A stretch of 60,985 nt of DNA from Polysphondylium violaceum (GCA_000277445.1 AJWJ01000083.1:1-60985); one strand, 5' to 3'; positions 45,097-57,102 are shown, counted from the first letter of the stretch. Numbers and translations: made by a program. The notes: a model not told the origin generated them from the letters alone.

Positions 45097-47367
45097 ATGA
45101 TGAATCGACTACATGAAGAAGAAGAAGAAGAAAATGGTGTAATATTAGTAGATAGTGATATCAATCATGAAACTTATAATAGTAGTGATGACGATTATAA
45201 CGAATCATTGCGAAATATAACAGGTATTATTTTAATTAATACATACATAAACACACACAACACCACACCAACCCCACACATAAAATACAGAAATAGAGAA
45301 ACATAAAATGTCAAATTTAATCATTTACTTACCACATATATTATTTATTACCTTGTATGTCAATCAAAAATGAATGAAAACAATAACAACAATAATAATA
45401 ACAATAACATAGATAAAAAAGGAAATGAACATGATGGTACAGATATACATTTAAAACAAATTACATTTAGATCGATTGTGGCGGGAATTGTTGTTGGTGG
45501 ATTAATGTGTTTTAGTAATATGTATTTTGGACTACAGAGTGGATGGGTGACGATGGGATCGTTGCAAAGCACGCTGTTGGGCTTTCTGTTTTTTAAATTA
45601 CTCGAGAAAAGATTGGCCATCAAATTTAATCAGTTTGAAAATGTATTGTTGCAGACGATCGCTGTAGCTACCGCCACAATGCCACTGGCTGGTGGTTTTG
45701 TCGGTATTATACCAGCACTCAAGGTATTGTACCAAGGCGATAACCCCGACACACAAACCTTGCCCTCTTACTTGTCGTGGTGGGCACTTACTCTGTGGGC
45801 CTTTTCTTTGGCCTTTTTTGGCGTGTTTTTTGCCGTGCCACTCCGTAAGCAAACAATCTTGGTCGAGAAACTAAAGTTTCCCTCTGGATTGGCCACCGCA
45901 CAAATGATAAAGGTGTTGCATAAATTGAGAAATGATCAGGTGCATCCAGAACTCTTGATGCAAGAGGAAGAGCATCACCAACACCACCCGAGCGCAATCG
46001 ATCAGGACAACAGTTCTGCGGAGTTTGAAACCAAAGAGTTGACAAACAGCAGCCAGATCATGATGCAAGAGGACGAGTACACAGAGCAAGAGAAATATTG
46101 GAATACCAAATGGAAGGTGTTGTTTTACTCGTTTACTGCATCGGCGTTGTACACGCTGTTTAGTTACTTTTTCCCCATCCTCAAGCTCTTGCCTGTGTTT
46201 GGCACCAACGCAAAGATGTTTTTTTGGGGCTTGACACCCTCGCTGAGCTATGTCGGCCAGGGAATGATTATGGGCACCAAAACAGGTATCTCTATGTTTG
46301 TAGGCGCTGTTTTAGGCTGGGCTATTTTGGGCCCCATGGCAAAGGCCCTCGGCTGGGCACCAGGAGCTGTCGGAGATTTTACCACCGGTGCCTCGGGCTG
46401 GATCCTGTGGATCTCTTTGTTTATCATGTTGTCAGAGTCGATTGTGTCGCTGTTGGTTCTCTTGGTGCAGTATGTGTTGCATCGTTTTGGCATTGGAAGA
46501 GCAAGCGTCTATGACGACAAGTCTAGCGCCGATCCAGCACCCTTGAGCGAACGTGTGCCACACATGTGGTGGATCATTGGTTTGGTGGTATCTGCTATCA
46601 CTTGTATAGTTATCGTGTCCCCCTTGTATGATGTCAAATTCTATGAGACCATTGTCGCCGTGGTCATGGCCCTTCTCACCAGTGTGTTGGCCGTCAGGGC
46701 TCTTGGTGAAACAGATTTAAATCCCGTCAGTGGCATTGGTAAGATCTCGCAAATCATCTTTGCCGTCATTGCCCCCAAAAACATTCTCTCTAATCTCGTC
46801 GCGGGTGCCATTGCCGAGGCAGGCGCCCAACAGGCCGGTGATATGATGCAAGACTTGAAAACAGGACATCTCTTAAAGGCCTCACCCAAGGTCCAGTTTT
46901 ACGGCCAATTGATTGGCTCCTTTTTCTCTATATTTTTCGCAGTCCTCTCTTTTGAATTGTATTCCTACGCCTATGACATCCCCTCTGTAGAGCTCAGAGC
47001 ACCAACTCATGTGGTTTGGTTGAGTATGGCCAAGCTTGTCAATGGCGGTCAATTGGCCACCAATGTATTGGGATTTTGTATAGTTGCCGGTGTTCTCGTG
47101 TCTTTTATCCCCATCATTGAGGCCATCAAACCCTCGACCGAAAGATTTTTACCAAGTGGCATTGCACTCGCTATCGGCATGTATGTTCAACCAAATTACA
47201 CCATTGCCAGATGCATCGGCACCGTAGCTCAATTTTATTGGAAAAGAAAAAATTTAAATTCTTTCCGTGAATATATGATTATCGTGGCTTCTGGTTTTGT
47301 TTTGGGCGAAGGTATTACATCAATTATAACTGCCATTATGAAAGCAATTGGTGTACCTCATTTATAA
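45097..47367 (+). CDS. OPT family (oligopeptide) transporter
   Basis: Multi-pass membrane transporter of the OPT superfamily, which moves small peptides, glutathione or metal chelates with protons. Preferred model: exon 1 45097-45223 (acidic start MMNRLHEEEEEEN), exon 2 45413-47367, 693 residues; the join restores IT/DKKGNEHD in phase. The alternative is to start at the ATG 45370 with an Asn run, 665 residues, without an intron. Seen: GGLMCFSNMYFGLQSGWVTMGS (family signature near TM1-2), FPSGLATAQMIKVLH, GLTPSLSYVGQGMIMGTKTG, and GIALAIGMYVQPNYTIARCIG in the C-terminal part, with at least a dozen hydrophobic segments. An insert at about residues 215-260 is His/Glu/Gln-rich and cytosolic. Coding GC is high from 45600 on, so long chance frames appear on the other strand. 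Confidence 0.85.
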
Positions 47368-48071
47368 TTAGTCAACCACAATGGATAAATTCATACATAT
47401 AAAATTTTAAAAGTTATTTATTTTATTTACAACATGTTATATTGACTATTTTGATTTAAATTTATATGATGATATGATTAGGATAATTGAGGACATCATC
47501 CTTTCCAATGTCTGGGACTCATATTTGTTTGCGAAACATATGGTGTGGACTCATATCTGCCTCGAAAGAAATTGTCTGAAATTTAATTTAGATTTGATAT
47601 GAAATTAATCTGATATAAATATAGAAATGAATGGTTGATGAGGATGGCGTTCTATAAAATGGTTTGTCATTCGTCTATCATTTTAAAGTTTTTGAAAAAA
47701 TATGGCTTAAAGCCTAAATTGGAAATATGTGCTGAAAAAAATCTTTAAATAGCTTTGCCCAATAAGATTCGATTTTCATTTGAAAATTCAAAAAAATAAA
47801 AAACAAATCTAGATTTTTTGACAAATTTTTATTTTTCCCAAATTATTTGAAATTGTTGTTTTTAAAAAAATCCTCAGCCACTCAGAGAAACCTTTATGTG
47901 GGAGTCCGTTTCCTTTTGTGAATAATAAATTAATAAATTAATAATAATATTAGATAATCTTTATTAGATTCCGTTCTCAATCACACATTCATCATATTAA
48001 CTTTTTCATCTCATCAAAATCATTATTATAGATTTTTAATAATAAATGATTATTATTATTGATAATATACA
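47368..48071. other. Spacer between OPT and PH-domain genes
   Basis: 704 bases. The segment 47456-47585 is less AT-rich and structured; it is listed as an RNA candidate. The rest is A/T-rich and holds the promoter of the PH-domain gene, with TAATAA repeats near 47925-47950 and 48035-48070. Confidence 0.4.
47456..47585 (+). ncRNA. Possible C/D-box-like small RNA
   Basis: An ATGATGA box (47466-47472) and a CTGA box (47576-47579) are flanked by AAATT and AATTT, which can pair as a short terminal stem. Between them are a hairpin ATAT..GTTTGCGAAACATAT (47521-47541), a small AGGA/TCCT hairpin (47490-47502), and a repeated GGACTCATAT (47515 and 47547). The GC is higher than in the surrounding spacer. 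The box pair alone is weak evidence and no guide target was tested. It could also be the 3' UTR of the OPT gene or a plain structured relic. Confidence 0.22.
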
Positions 48072-51000
48072 ATGACGATGACAACCACAACAACAACAAC
48101 TACGACCACCACGACAGGTAGTAGTACCGCAACAGCAGCATTTGTAAAAGATTGTACTTATTTATCGTCATCGTTTGTTCAGTTTTGTGTTTATGTCAAT
48201 ATTAAAGATAAACTTAAATCCTTTGTCTTGCATTTGGATTTCAATATCAGGGTACTACTGATATGCAGAAGAGGAAAGAAATTGATATCGATTCCATTCT
48301 CTTCCATAGACATCCCTCGACTCTCATTAGAGAATAAAAAACTATTTACATTTAAAACATTTGAACCCAAATCATATGATTTCTATTCATCCTCAGAGAC
48401 AATGGCCTTGGAGATGGTTCAACTGTTTACTAGAATTTCAAAAGATCCCGATAATTATCAATCACCTGTAAGTAAAAAGTATATTTACTTATATGTATTT
48501 AAAGATGCTCTGGCCATCAACATTCTAATAATCAAAAAACAAAAATGTGACATGAATTTTTATTAAAAAAAATATAATCATTATATGAATTTAAAAACAA
48601 AAACTATAACGGTCATTATCATCATCATAATAGGAGGCAAATATTTTATTGTATCAAGGTTATATTCATAAAAAAGGAAAAGTTGGATGGTCACAAAGAT
48701 GGTTCAAAATTTTACATAATAAAATCTTGTGTTACAAAAAAAGGATATCCCAGTATCCTGTAAATGGTAATTTATTATTTTTATTATAACACTTAATAAG
48801 TGCTCATCCACACCACAGTTATATATAAATTAATTGAGCACTCACACTTTATTATTACCCTTACTAGTAATACCAATTTCAGAGACGAGTATTAGAATTC
48901 AGGATCAAACCGGACTACGACTACGAAATAATCAAAGAACATATTTATTTAAAACTTCGAATCAACAAGAAAGAGATTTAATTTACAACAAAATAGTTTC
49001 TTTTGGAACGTATGTATATTCGCGTTTGTTGTTGTCATAGAAAACTCGTATTCATGGTTTAATTGTAATTTGATTTTCCTACCAATACTTATTCAATCAT
49101 TATCTCTCATTGTTTGTCTGGGGATAAAGGGTGGGGTTTGTTGTCATATTTTTATTCATTGTTGTTGTTGTTGTATATTTTAATTATTCATCAAATCATT
49201 GTAATGTGATGTTCGATGGAATCTAGATAGATGAATTCATCAATGGACATTGTTGTTGATTATTCAATCATATGGCGTGAGTGATTGTGTCTAAACAATT
49301 CCTCATTGAGGAGATGTGGGGTGTTGCAGGGTTGAATTAATATATATGTATATTTGGTTGTGGTTGTTGTTGTTGATATAGCAGTTCATTCATGTGTGTG
49401 TGCGTGTGTTTGTGGTGATAATATTGGGATAGAAATAGTAAGTGTGGTGAATGTGTGTTAGTGTGTTTATAAATTTGGATGTGTTTGTTTGTATTTTGCA
49501 TCATTAGTGCACATCAAAAATAATCAAACATCACAGACCCCCCTTTATTACATTTAATTATATTTAATCATCCAATGAAATTTGTGGGGAGAAAATAATG
49601 TGATATTTATTATTATGATGATAAGATTAACCACACATATTTTTTTTTAATTTCAAACCTAAAATTGGTTGTTGTTAAATATTTGTGTGTGTGTGTGTGA
49701 TAATAATGTGATATTGCTTTGTGAGTGTGTGTGTGTGCCTGTGTATATCATAATGATAAAAAAAGAAGGAGAATTGTGTGTGTTTTTTTAATTAATTCTC
49801 ATGAGCTCATTTTACCCAAACTAAACAATAACATGATATACACCCCTCCTCCATTTTGTCACCATTATTACAATAAAAACATCCAAAAACAGCCAAAAAA
49901 ACAGAAAAAAAAAAAAGCACACTCAAAGAAAGAAAGAAAGAAAAACCATCGACAACAACAAACATCTTATTAATTGAGTGAGTTTGTGTTTGGCACTGTT
50001 TCACCAGTTTTTTTTTTTTCTAATCAATTTGTATTTTTAATCTATCTTTATTTTCATTCTCACATTTGTGTGTTTAGTAGTTGTGTAGTTTAATTTACTA
50101 TTACCATTATCGTTTTTATTTATTATTTATTTTGTCTATAGTGTATCAGATAAAATTGTTACATTATTGACTGACATCAATATTAATTTATTCTTTTAAA
50201 CAGGGAAAGACAAACCCCTTTTCCAAGTGAAAGAAAAAAATCAACTCAATTACAAATCAATAGATATTTTTCACCATTTTCAACATTGGATCCCATCGAT
50301 TTCAAAACTTTGCACCAGCTATTTAAAAAGCCAAATATTGATTTAAAAGCCATTCATTTATTTAATTCATCAATTGAAAGTGGTAATAATAGTAGTGACA
50401 GCAGCAGCAACAACACTCCTATTAGCCAAAAGTCAACTTTATCATCTTCTTTATCCAAAAATTTATTTCCATCCAAATCAAATACTTTGACAAAATCTGT
50501 CAACAATAATAAGGAGCTGTGGGATAGAGAAGAGGAAGAAGAACAAAATAATAACGATAGTTACGAAGAAAATCAACCAATCTATTTTAGAAAATCATCT
50601 ACAAATAGGAAATCAAAAAGAATGATATCAAGACACTCTGTCCAAGAGTTGATTAAAAAATATAATAGTATAAATTTATCATCTGGAAATTTATTGGCAA
50701 ATGGTGGCGTTGGAACAAATAGTATTTATTCAAAATTGATCCAAAGAGTGGATAATTTGAATCAATCATGTGACGAAATATTGGAATACATTCAAGAGAA
50801 TAGAGATAGAATTCCAAAGCCTTTGTTGATAAATTTGATGACGATCTTCAATGATTCTACTTTTATTGAAACATTTGCCAATAGTGGTTCTTATGACAGT
50901 TATGATCATCATAGTGTTGGTGGGGGTGGAGGTGGAGGAGGTAGTAGCGATATTCGTCTCCAAGAGGAAAGTAATTGCCAAAATCAAAATCAACAATGTC

Positions 51001-51575
51001 AATCTCAACAACAAGATGGAGATTCAAATGAGGAAGAAGAACAAGAAGAAGAATATAATACAAATGGAAATAATGAGATTGATTTAAAATCCTCACTGTC
51101 CTCTTTATCTCTCTCTGAAAGTAGTCTCTCTTCCGATGAAGACAATTCAAATTACTATAGTGACTATGATAAATGTAAAAAAGAAAACTATTATAAATAT
51201 GAACAACAATTGATTCAACAACAAATGCAAAATCAAGTTGCAAATATTTATCAGATGAAAAAACAACAAGAAGAGCCAACAATATATGAAAGTAAAAATG
51301 TAATTACAATTTGTGAAAATGTTCCAATAGAATATTGTGTAGATGAAAATAATAATAAGAATAGTAATAAGATGATGAAACAGTCCCAGTTTGAACAAGA
51401 ACAGAGTTGTCAGACAAAAGGATTCACATTATCCCCTAAACACAGTATTGGTTTAAAAATGGGTGAGGTAAATAATACTTTTCCAAACTCTAGAGATTCT
51501 TCGTTAATGAAACCTCTAAGTTTGGATCTAAGAAGATATTCTAGAGATTTAATCCCCTCAAAAATTTCAACTTGA
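48072..51575 (+). CDS. PH-domain protein with low-complexity C-terminal half
   Basis: Four exons: 48072-48467, 48634-48766, 48883-49009 and 50204-51575, giving 675 residues. The frame runs through all junctions, for example SFG/TERQTPFPSERKK across the last one. A short Thr run is followed by a beta-rich PH-like module (about 25-130, KSFVLHLDFNIRVLLICRRGKKLISIPFSSIDI). Next is a clear PH domain, YQGYIHKKGKVGWSQRWFKIL ... TYLFKTSNQQERDLIYNKI (about 138-215), a phosphoinositide- or protein-binding fold. The C-terminal 450 residues are Asn/Ser/Glu/Gln-rich with a conserved-looking helix (QRVDNLNQSCDEILEYIQENRDRIPKPLLINLM). The last intron, 1194 bases, is far longer than any other in the window; an alternative is two genes, the second starting at ATG 50286. 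Confidence 0.7.
49010..50203 (+). other. 1.19 kb intron of the PH-domain gene
   Basis: Bounded by GTATGT and a pyrimidine-rich TTTTAAACAG. The content is T/G-biased on the plus strand (TTGTTG and TGTGTG runs at 49160-49175, 49365-49410, 49683-49735), changing to A-rich near 49890-49950 and T-rich near 50008. No coding frame is supported. The promoter-like change and leader-like DNA before 50204 leave open an internal transcription start. Confidence 0.55.
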
Positions 51576-51812
51576 TCTTTTTTTAATATTGTTTAATTTA
51601 TCAATTCAATATTATTTGTAAATAAAATAATAATTTGTATATACACTACTTTTTATGAAGTTTTTATATTTGTGTTTCATTGTTATTCTAATTGTGATTT
51701 GAAAAAAATCAAACTTTTGGCCAGAAAGCGATCTCGAATTTTCGATAAATCAGATTGTGAAAAACGAAAAAAACAGAGACCCACCGAATTGGGAAATGAA
51801 TTTTCATTGTGT

Positions 51813-53720
51813 TTATTTTCCCTTTTTCATATAGTTTTTAAAGAAATTTACAATAGTTTCATTTTTGATGAGGACCGCTTGGTCATAGACTGGTTGGAAT
51901 GATGCCGGTTTTGCGGTGAAGAGGGTGGACATGTGGTTGTGGATGTAGACGAGAATGGGAAGATTTCGTGTTTGAGCGATGTACTTGACCAGGGGATCGA
52001 TGCGTTCCCTCTTGTAGTGAGTTAATAAATATTTTGAGACGGCAATATCATTGTATTGGATGGCCTTGGCCAGGTACTTGGTGCTCGCGAGTATGGTCTG
52101 GATGTAGGTGTTTTTGTGCTCTTGGGTGAAATACACGACCATGTCGAAATTGACGTCTGGGATTACATCGAGTTCGGTGAGGGTCAATACGAGGTTTGGA
52201 CAGTTGTCGAGGAACCGGACGACGAATAAATTGCCCTTGACAATAGCTTTTTTATAGATATCCAGGATGGCAGGTTGGTCGATTGATGTCGCCGATTTAG
52301 AGTAGGCAAGCTGAAAGATCTTGAATGCCGCCAGATTAGAGCAATAGGTGCCTCCTGCCTTTACCAAGAGTTGGTGGAAATCCTGTTGCGAGAATGAGAT
52401 GTCTGACCGACTGATGAGTAATTTAAGAAAATCAAAGCTATCTGCATGTGTGATCTTGAGAAGACCTATCAGGTGTTGATTTGAAAAGAATTTATCTTTC
52501 TCAAAGCTATAGCCTTTGTCGAGGATAAAATAGAGAGCCTTGAGATTACATGATTTAAAGAGACTCTCCAAAGCAGCGTCATTGATACCCATATCCCCAT
52601 CAGAGAGTCTATTCCATAGCTCTATGAATTGGTCTGGAGGCCCATGAAGCAAGGATTTGCCCATCCATGTGTTTGCTCCCAAGTCCAATCCCCTGTCGAG
52701 TAATCTCCACACGAGTTGGTCTTTGTACACGTCAATAGAGCGTCTGAGAACGCTGTGTTCAGAGCTATCCATCTCATAGTCGGGAAACCTCTCCAACAGG
52801 TGAACAGTCAGCCCAATGTTTCTTTTCATAAATAACTTGAGCAGGTCTTTGACTTCGTTTTGCTCAATAATGCCACACTCTATAGCGCGTTCGAGTATGT
52901 CTACATGCTCAATCCGGACGTTTCTTAGATTGATCTTTATCTTTTGCAACAGCTCTGTGGAGAGTGCGCTTGACTGATGCAAATAGACTAATAGGTCAGG
53001 ATCGAGTATCTCTATTGAGGCAATATCGACACCCTCGATATCAAAGTCCACAGGCTTAAACAAAGGATAGAGCGCCTTGAACCACTGTCGAGGCACCGGG
53101 ACGCGTAGCATTGCTTGAATGGCTTCTTTGGCAGCCGTGTCACTCCTGAATGCCTCTATCTTTTGCACATACTCTCCAAAGACATCAAACGTCTCTTGCG
53201 AATACTTGAACGTAAAGTTGGATATCGTGCAAGGTTGTGGCCTAAAAAGCCTCGATTCAAACAGTAATCGCAGTATCTTTGGATCCAATTCATCCTTTTT
53301 GATAAACACCTCGTCTGCCAAGTTGTATCGGCCCTGTGCATAGTACCGCTTTTGTACCATATACTCTAGCGCCACCAAATTGTTGTCAGTGACTGCCTGT
53401 CCCAGACACCAAGGGGCCAAATGGCCATCCTGTGTCATGTGCGCTCTATATCGCTCAAACAGGGCGACAAAGGTGTCTCTGTGTTTGACACGAAACAGCA
53501 GCTCTGTGAAGTCTAGGTCGAGCGAGAGCGTGTATCCCCTCCTGACCTTTTCTTCAAGTATTCCAAAATGGCCATTCCGTATCATCCAATCCACCTCAAC
53601 GACATCATCATACCGCAGTCGATTCACCCCATCTCCCTGTCTTGCCAAACACACCAACTCAAAGATTCGTTTCCATAGATATTTGTTCTTAAATACTTTT
53701 CTGAATAGCCTAATATCCAT
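51813..53720 (-). CDS. Dictyostelid ankyrin-type repeat protein, GC-rich copy
   Basis: Single exon, 635 residues, same family layout as the protein at 29462-31327: an N-terminal helix (LFRKVFKNKYLWKRIFELV), then YDDVVEVDWMIRNGHFGILEEKVRRG, then helix pairs such as AVTDNNLVALEYMVQKRY, ILRLLFESRLF, ALESLFKSCNLKALYFILDKGYSF and AIQYNDIAVSKYLLTHYKRE. Coding GC is much higher than in the other family member, with G/C third positions favoured. It lies head-to-head with guf1 (121 bases between start codons), which is also GC-rich. Its partners are unknown. The start was chosen at the first ATG after an A/T-rich promoter. Confidence 0.78.
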   Translation of the reverse strand: MDIRLFRKVFKNKYLWKRIFELVCLARQGDGVNRLRYDDVVEVDWMIRNGHFGILEEKVRRGYTLSLDLDFTELLFRVKHRDTFVALFERYRAHMTQDGHLAPWCLGQAVTDNNLVALEYMVQKRYYAQGRYNLADEVFIKKDELDPKILRLLFESRLFRPQPCTISNFTFKYSQETFDVFGEYVQKIEAFRSDTAAKEAIQAMLRVPVPRQWFKALYPLFKPVDFDIEGVDIASIEILDPDLLVYLHQSSALSTELLQKIKINLRNVRIEHVDILERAIECGIIEQNEVKDLLKLFMKRNIGLTVHLLERFPDYEMDSSEHSVLRRSIDVYKDQLVWRLLDRGLDLGANTWMGKSLLHGPPDQFIELWNRLSDGDMGINDAALESLFKSCNLKALYFILDKGYSFEKDKFFSNQHLIGLLKITHADSFDFLKLLISRSDISFSQQDFHQLLVKAGGTYCSNLAAFKIFQLAYSKSATSIDQPAILDIYKKAIVKGNLFVVRFLDNCPNLVLTLTELDVIPDVNFDMVVYFTQEHKNTYIQTILASTKYLAKAIQYNDIAVSKYLLTHYKRERIDPLVKYIAQTRNLPILVYIHNHMSTLFTAKPASFQPVYDQAVLIKNETIVNFFKNYMKKGK

Positions 53721-53841
53721 TCATTCTTTGTTTGAAATTACAACAAAATAAAAAAAAAAAAAATTAAAAAAAAAAAACAGAAAAACTTTTTTTGCAAAAT
53801 CAATCGAAAAATGAAGATATGTCCATATTTATAAACGACGA

Positions 53842-55911
53842 ATGCTTTCATTGCTATTAAAGGCAACACCTACTTTGAGTAGTAGTTGTAGGATTCCTTC
53901 CAATGTAGTGTCAATATCATTTAAATCGAATGACAAATACAGATACTTTTGTACATACACACCCGAAAAGATCAACGTGTCTGCCTATCCTCCTAATAAA
54001 GTCAGAAATTTCAGTATTATCGCCCACATAGGTAAGTGTTTTGTGGTGATCCAGGATGTGATCTGGTATTAATAAGTGATAATGTTACTATATATAGATC
54101 ATGGTAAAACAACTCTAAGTACAAAGTTATTATCATATACAGGCACACTGCCAAAGAATATATACGGTAGTGGGGAGGATAGTTTGGGATTAAAGGAAAA
54201 GAATGAGAATAGACGAGAACAGTATTTAGATAAACTGCAGGTGGAAAAAGAGAGAGGCATCACAGTCAAGGCACAGACATGCTCGATGGTGTACAAACAC
54301 AAGGAGGATGGCGAAAACTATTTATTGAATCTTATCGATACACCGGGCCATGTGGATTTTAATTACGAGGTGTCGAGATCCTTGATGGCCTGTCAGGGCG
54401 CATTATTGGTGGTGGATGCGTGCCAGGGCGTGCAGGCACAGACGATGGCCAACTACTATTTGGCCCTCGACTCTGGCCTCGAGGTTATTCCTGTGATAAA
54501 CAAGATTGATTTGCCCACAGCCAACGTCGAGATGGTCAAGCAGCAACTAAAAGAGACATTTGGGTTCCATCCAGACGACTGTGTGTTGGTTAGTGCCAAG
54601 ACAGGGCTGGGTATCCCCGATATATTCCCTGCTGTGGTGGAAAGGGTGCCTCCACCCACTGGCGATCCCAAGAAGCCTTTCAAGGGCCTATTGTTTGATT
54701 CGTGGTTTGACAGATTCCGTGGTGTCATCACCTTGGTCAATGTCCTCGATGGACAGGTAAAAAAGGGCGATGTGATCGTGTCTGCCAGCTCGTTGCAAGA
54801 GTACGAGGTGTTGGATCTCGGAGTCATGCATCCCGAGCAAGAGCCCACCGGGGCCATCTATACTGGCCAAGTCGGCTACATCACACCCGGCATGAAGACC
54901 ACCCAAGAAGCGCGTGTGGGCGACACATTTTACAAAAAAGACTTTCCAGTCGAGGCCCTGGCCGGCTTTAAGCCTGCTAAACAGATGGTGTTTGCCGGTA
55001 TCTATCCAGTGGACTCGCTCGACTACCAGTCGCTCAAAGAAGCCTTTGAAAAGCTCATGTTGACCGACTCGTCCGTATCGATGAGCAGAGAGCACAGTAA
55101 TGCCCTGGGCCAAGGTTTCCGTTGTGGTTTCTTGGGTCTCTTGCATATGGACGTCATCCTTCAGCGTTTGGAACAAGAATACAACCAAATTGTCATTGCC
55201 ACACCTCCCACCGTGCCCTACAAGGTCGTGTTAACCAACGGCAAGGAAAAGATGGTCTCCAATCCTGCCGAGTACCCAGATCCCGAAGAAATTGCCAACA
55301 CCCAGGAGCCCATGATTGTGGGCCACATTGTGACGCCCAGCGAGTACTATGGCGCCATTGTCAAGTTGTGCATGGACAGCAGAGGCATACAACTCAACCA
55401 CGAGCACTTGGAGGGCGAGCGTGCCAAACTCACATTCTCGCTTCCCCTCAGCGAGGTCGTGACCGACTTTTTCGACAACCTCAAGAGAATCTCATCGGGC
55501 TACGCCTCGCTCGACTATGAAGACGACGGCTACAAAGAGGCCGATGTCCAAAAGGTCAAAGTCCTACTCAATACCGAAGAAGTCGATTCCCTCTCTGCCA
55601 TCGTCCACCGTTCGCGTGCTCAACGTCACGGTCGTTTGATTGTAAAGAAATTGAAAAAGATCATTGATCGTCAAATGTTTGCTGTGGCCATCCAAGCCGC
55701 CATCGGCAACGACGTACTTGCCAGAGAGAGTATCTCTGCCATGAGAAAAGATGTCACTGCCAAATGCTATGGTGGTGATATCACCAGACGAAGAAAGCTA
55801 TTGGATAAACAAAAAGAAGGTAAAAAGAGAATGAAGCAAATGGGTTGTGTCGAGTTGTCTCAAGAAGGTTTCCTCAAACTCATGAAGAGTGGTGATGTAG
55901 ATGATGATTAA
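53842..55911 (+). CDS. guf1: Mitochondrial translation factor GUF1 (LepA/EF4 family)
   Basis: Ribosome-dependent GTPase that promotes faithful mitochondrial translation, possibly by back-translocation. Exons 53842-54031 and 54098-55911 give 667 residues. Residues 1-45 are Ser/Lys/Arg-rich without acids at first, fitting a mitochondrial presequence. G motifs: AHIDHGKTTLS (joined exactly across the intron), RGITVKAQTC, DTPGHVDF, NKIDLP and SAKTGLG. LepA-specific C-terminal end: CYGGDITRRRKLLDKQKEGKKRMKQMG. No frame damage. The 3' two-thirds are GC-rich, hence long chance frames on the opposite strand. Confidence 0.95.
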
Positions 55912-56010
55912 GTTGTATTCAATACATATAAATAAATAAACAAAAAGATCAAGATCAACGCATTTGATTGTAATACAGAGTATATATTTATTATTATCCT
56001 TTTCGTTTGC

Positions 56011-57102
56011 TTATACAGTATTGTCGTTTGTTGTTGAAGTAGTAGTTGTTGTTGTAGTTGTAGTTGTTTTTGTTGTTGCATTATTACTATTATTATTAAT
56101 GACAATACTTGGTTGATAACTAAACAAGTAATCTAAAATACTTGATCGAGTTTCTTGGGATGGTTGAACCAATTGATTGGCAATCAACTGTTGGAAAATG
56201 ATTTTAGATTGGTAGACAAGAGAGATGCTTTGAAAGAGATAGGCCAACAGTTCATTTTTGATGATGATGGGCGATGGCGAAGAAGGGACCTGTGGATTCA
56301 CGTGTTCGTTGATGGCCTTAAACACGGTGCCAGACACCTGGGCAACGAGATGGCTATATTGAGGCGACGGCTTGTCGTATCGGAAAGACTCACATACGTC
56401 GCTCTGCAGATCGACCAACACTCTTGACACATTTCTGTTCTCCAAGTCACCCAACACCGATGGTGGCAGATTCTGTATGACGTCGACCAGTTCTTTTCTA
56501 AACTTGGTATTCTCTCTCACCGCGCAGCTGACCAGTACAGCATAGAAGCTGAGTAGGTCCTGCTTGGACGAGATGTTGTAGCTCTTTTTAAACGACTCCA
56601 ACACCTGATTGACGATCCAAAATTTCACCTTTTCATTCTCGCCCAAGCGGTCCAATAGTTGTTTGATACCGGCGGCCTGGAGAGTGATATCTGTACATGT
56701 GTTGAAATTCTGAACGTCGACCAAGAGATTGGCAAGTATGCTGTTGTTTCTATCACTGATATCCGATTCATGTAGATGTCTGGATATGCTTTCCTTATAC
56801 TTATTCAAACTAATCACTGGTTTTTGATCTATATGTTTAAATACATTTTTTGATGGTGTATTGTTATTGCTGTTATTGCTGTTACTGCTATTTGCAGCAG
56901 TTGGTGGAGGACTGGTTGTAGTTTCAGGTATAGTGATTGAACTATCATTATTACTGCTGTTATTGCTATTATTATTATTTGCATGGGAAATAGTTCTTGC
57001 TTGTTGTTGTGGCTGAATGTTTCTATTTTGTGTTGAAAATATTGAAAACATCCAAACAAACCAAGCAATAAACCATGCCTTCCATCTGTCTATTAAATCC
57101 AT
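56011..57102 (-). CDS. Hypothetical protein with N-terminal membrane anchor
   Basis: Single exon, 363 residues. The N-end MDLIDRWKAWFIAWFVWMFSIFS is a Trp/Phe-rich hydrophobic helix, a likely signal anchor. Then comes an Asn/Ser/Thr/Pro-rich stretch (about 30-90) and a conserved-looking all-helical domain (about 90-325, DQKPVISLNKYKESISRHLHE ... LVYQSKIIFQQLIANQL). A Thr-rich tail follows. The helical part resembles an ARM/VHS-type fold in feel only; I do not recognise the family. The coding GC of the domain is higher than that of the flanks, which supports a real gene. It is convergent with guf1. Confidence 0.65.
   Translation of the reverse strand: MDLIDRWKAWFIAWFVWMFSIFSTQNRNIQPQQQARTISHANNNNSNNSSNNDSSITIPETTTSPPPTAANSSNSNNSNNNTPSKNVFKHIDQKPVISLNKYKESISRHLHESDISDRNNSILANLLVDVQNFNTCTDITLQAAGIKQLLDRLGENEKVKFWIVNQVLESFKKSYNISSKQDLLSFYAVLVSCAVRENTKFRKELVDVIQNLPPSVLGDLENRNVSRVLVDLQSDVCESFRYDKPSPQYSHLVAQVSGTVFKAINEHVNPQVPSSPSPIIIKNELLAYLFQSISLVYQSKIIFQQLIANQLVQPSQETRSSILDYLFSYQPSIVINNNSNNATTKTTTTTTTTTTSTTNDNTV

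Noticed and set aside
45598-46493. Several minus-strand open frames opposite the OPT gene
   Set aside because: Shadows of a GC-rich membrane-protein coding sequence; no start context, introns or homology.
54456-55188. Minus-strand frames of 130-166 codons opposite guf1
   Set aside because: guf1 is certain on the plus strand; these arise from its GC-rich codons.
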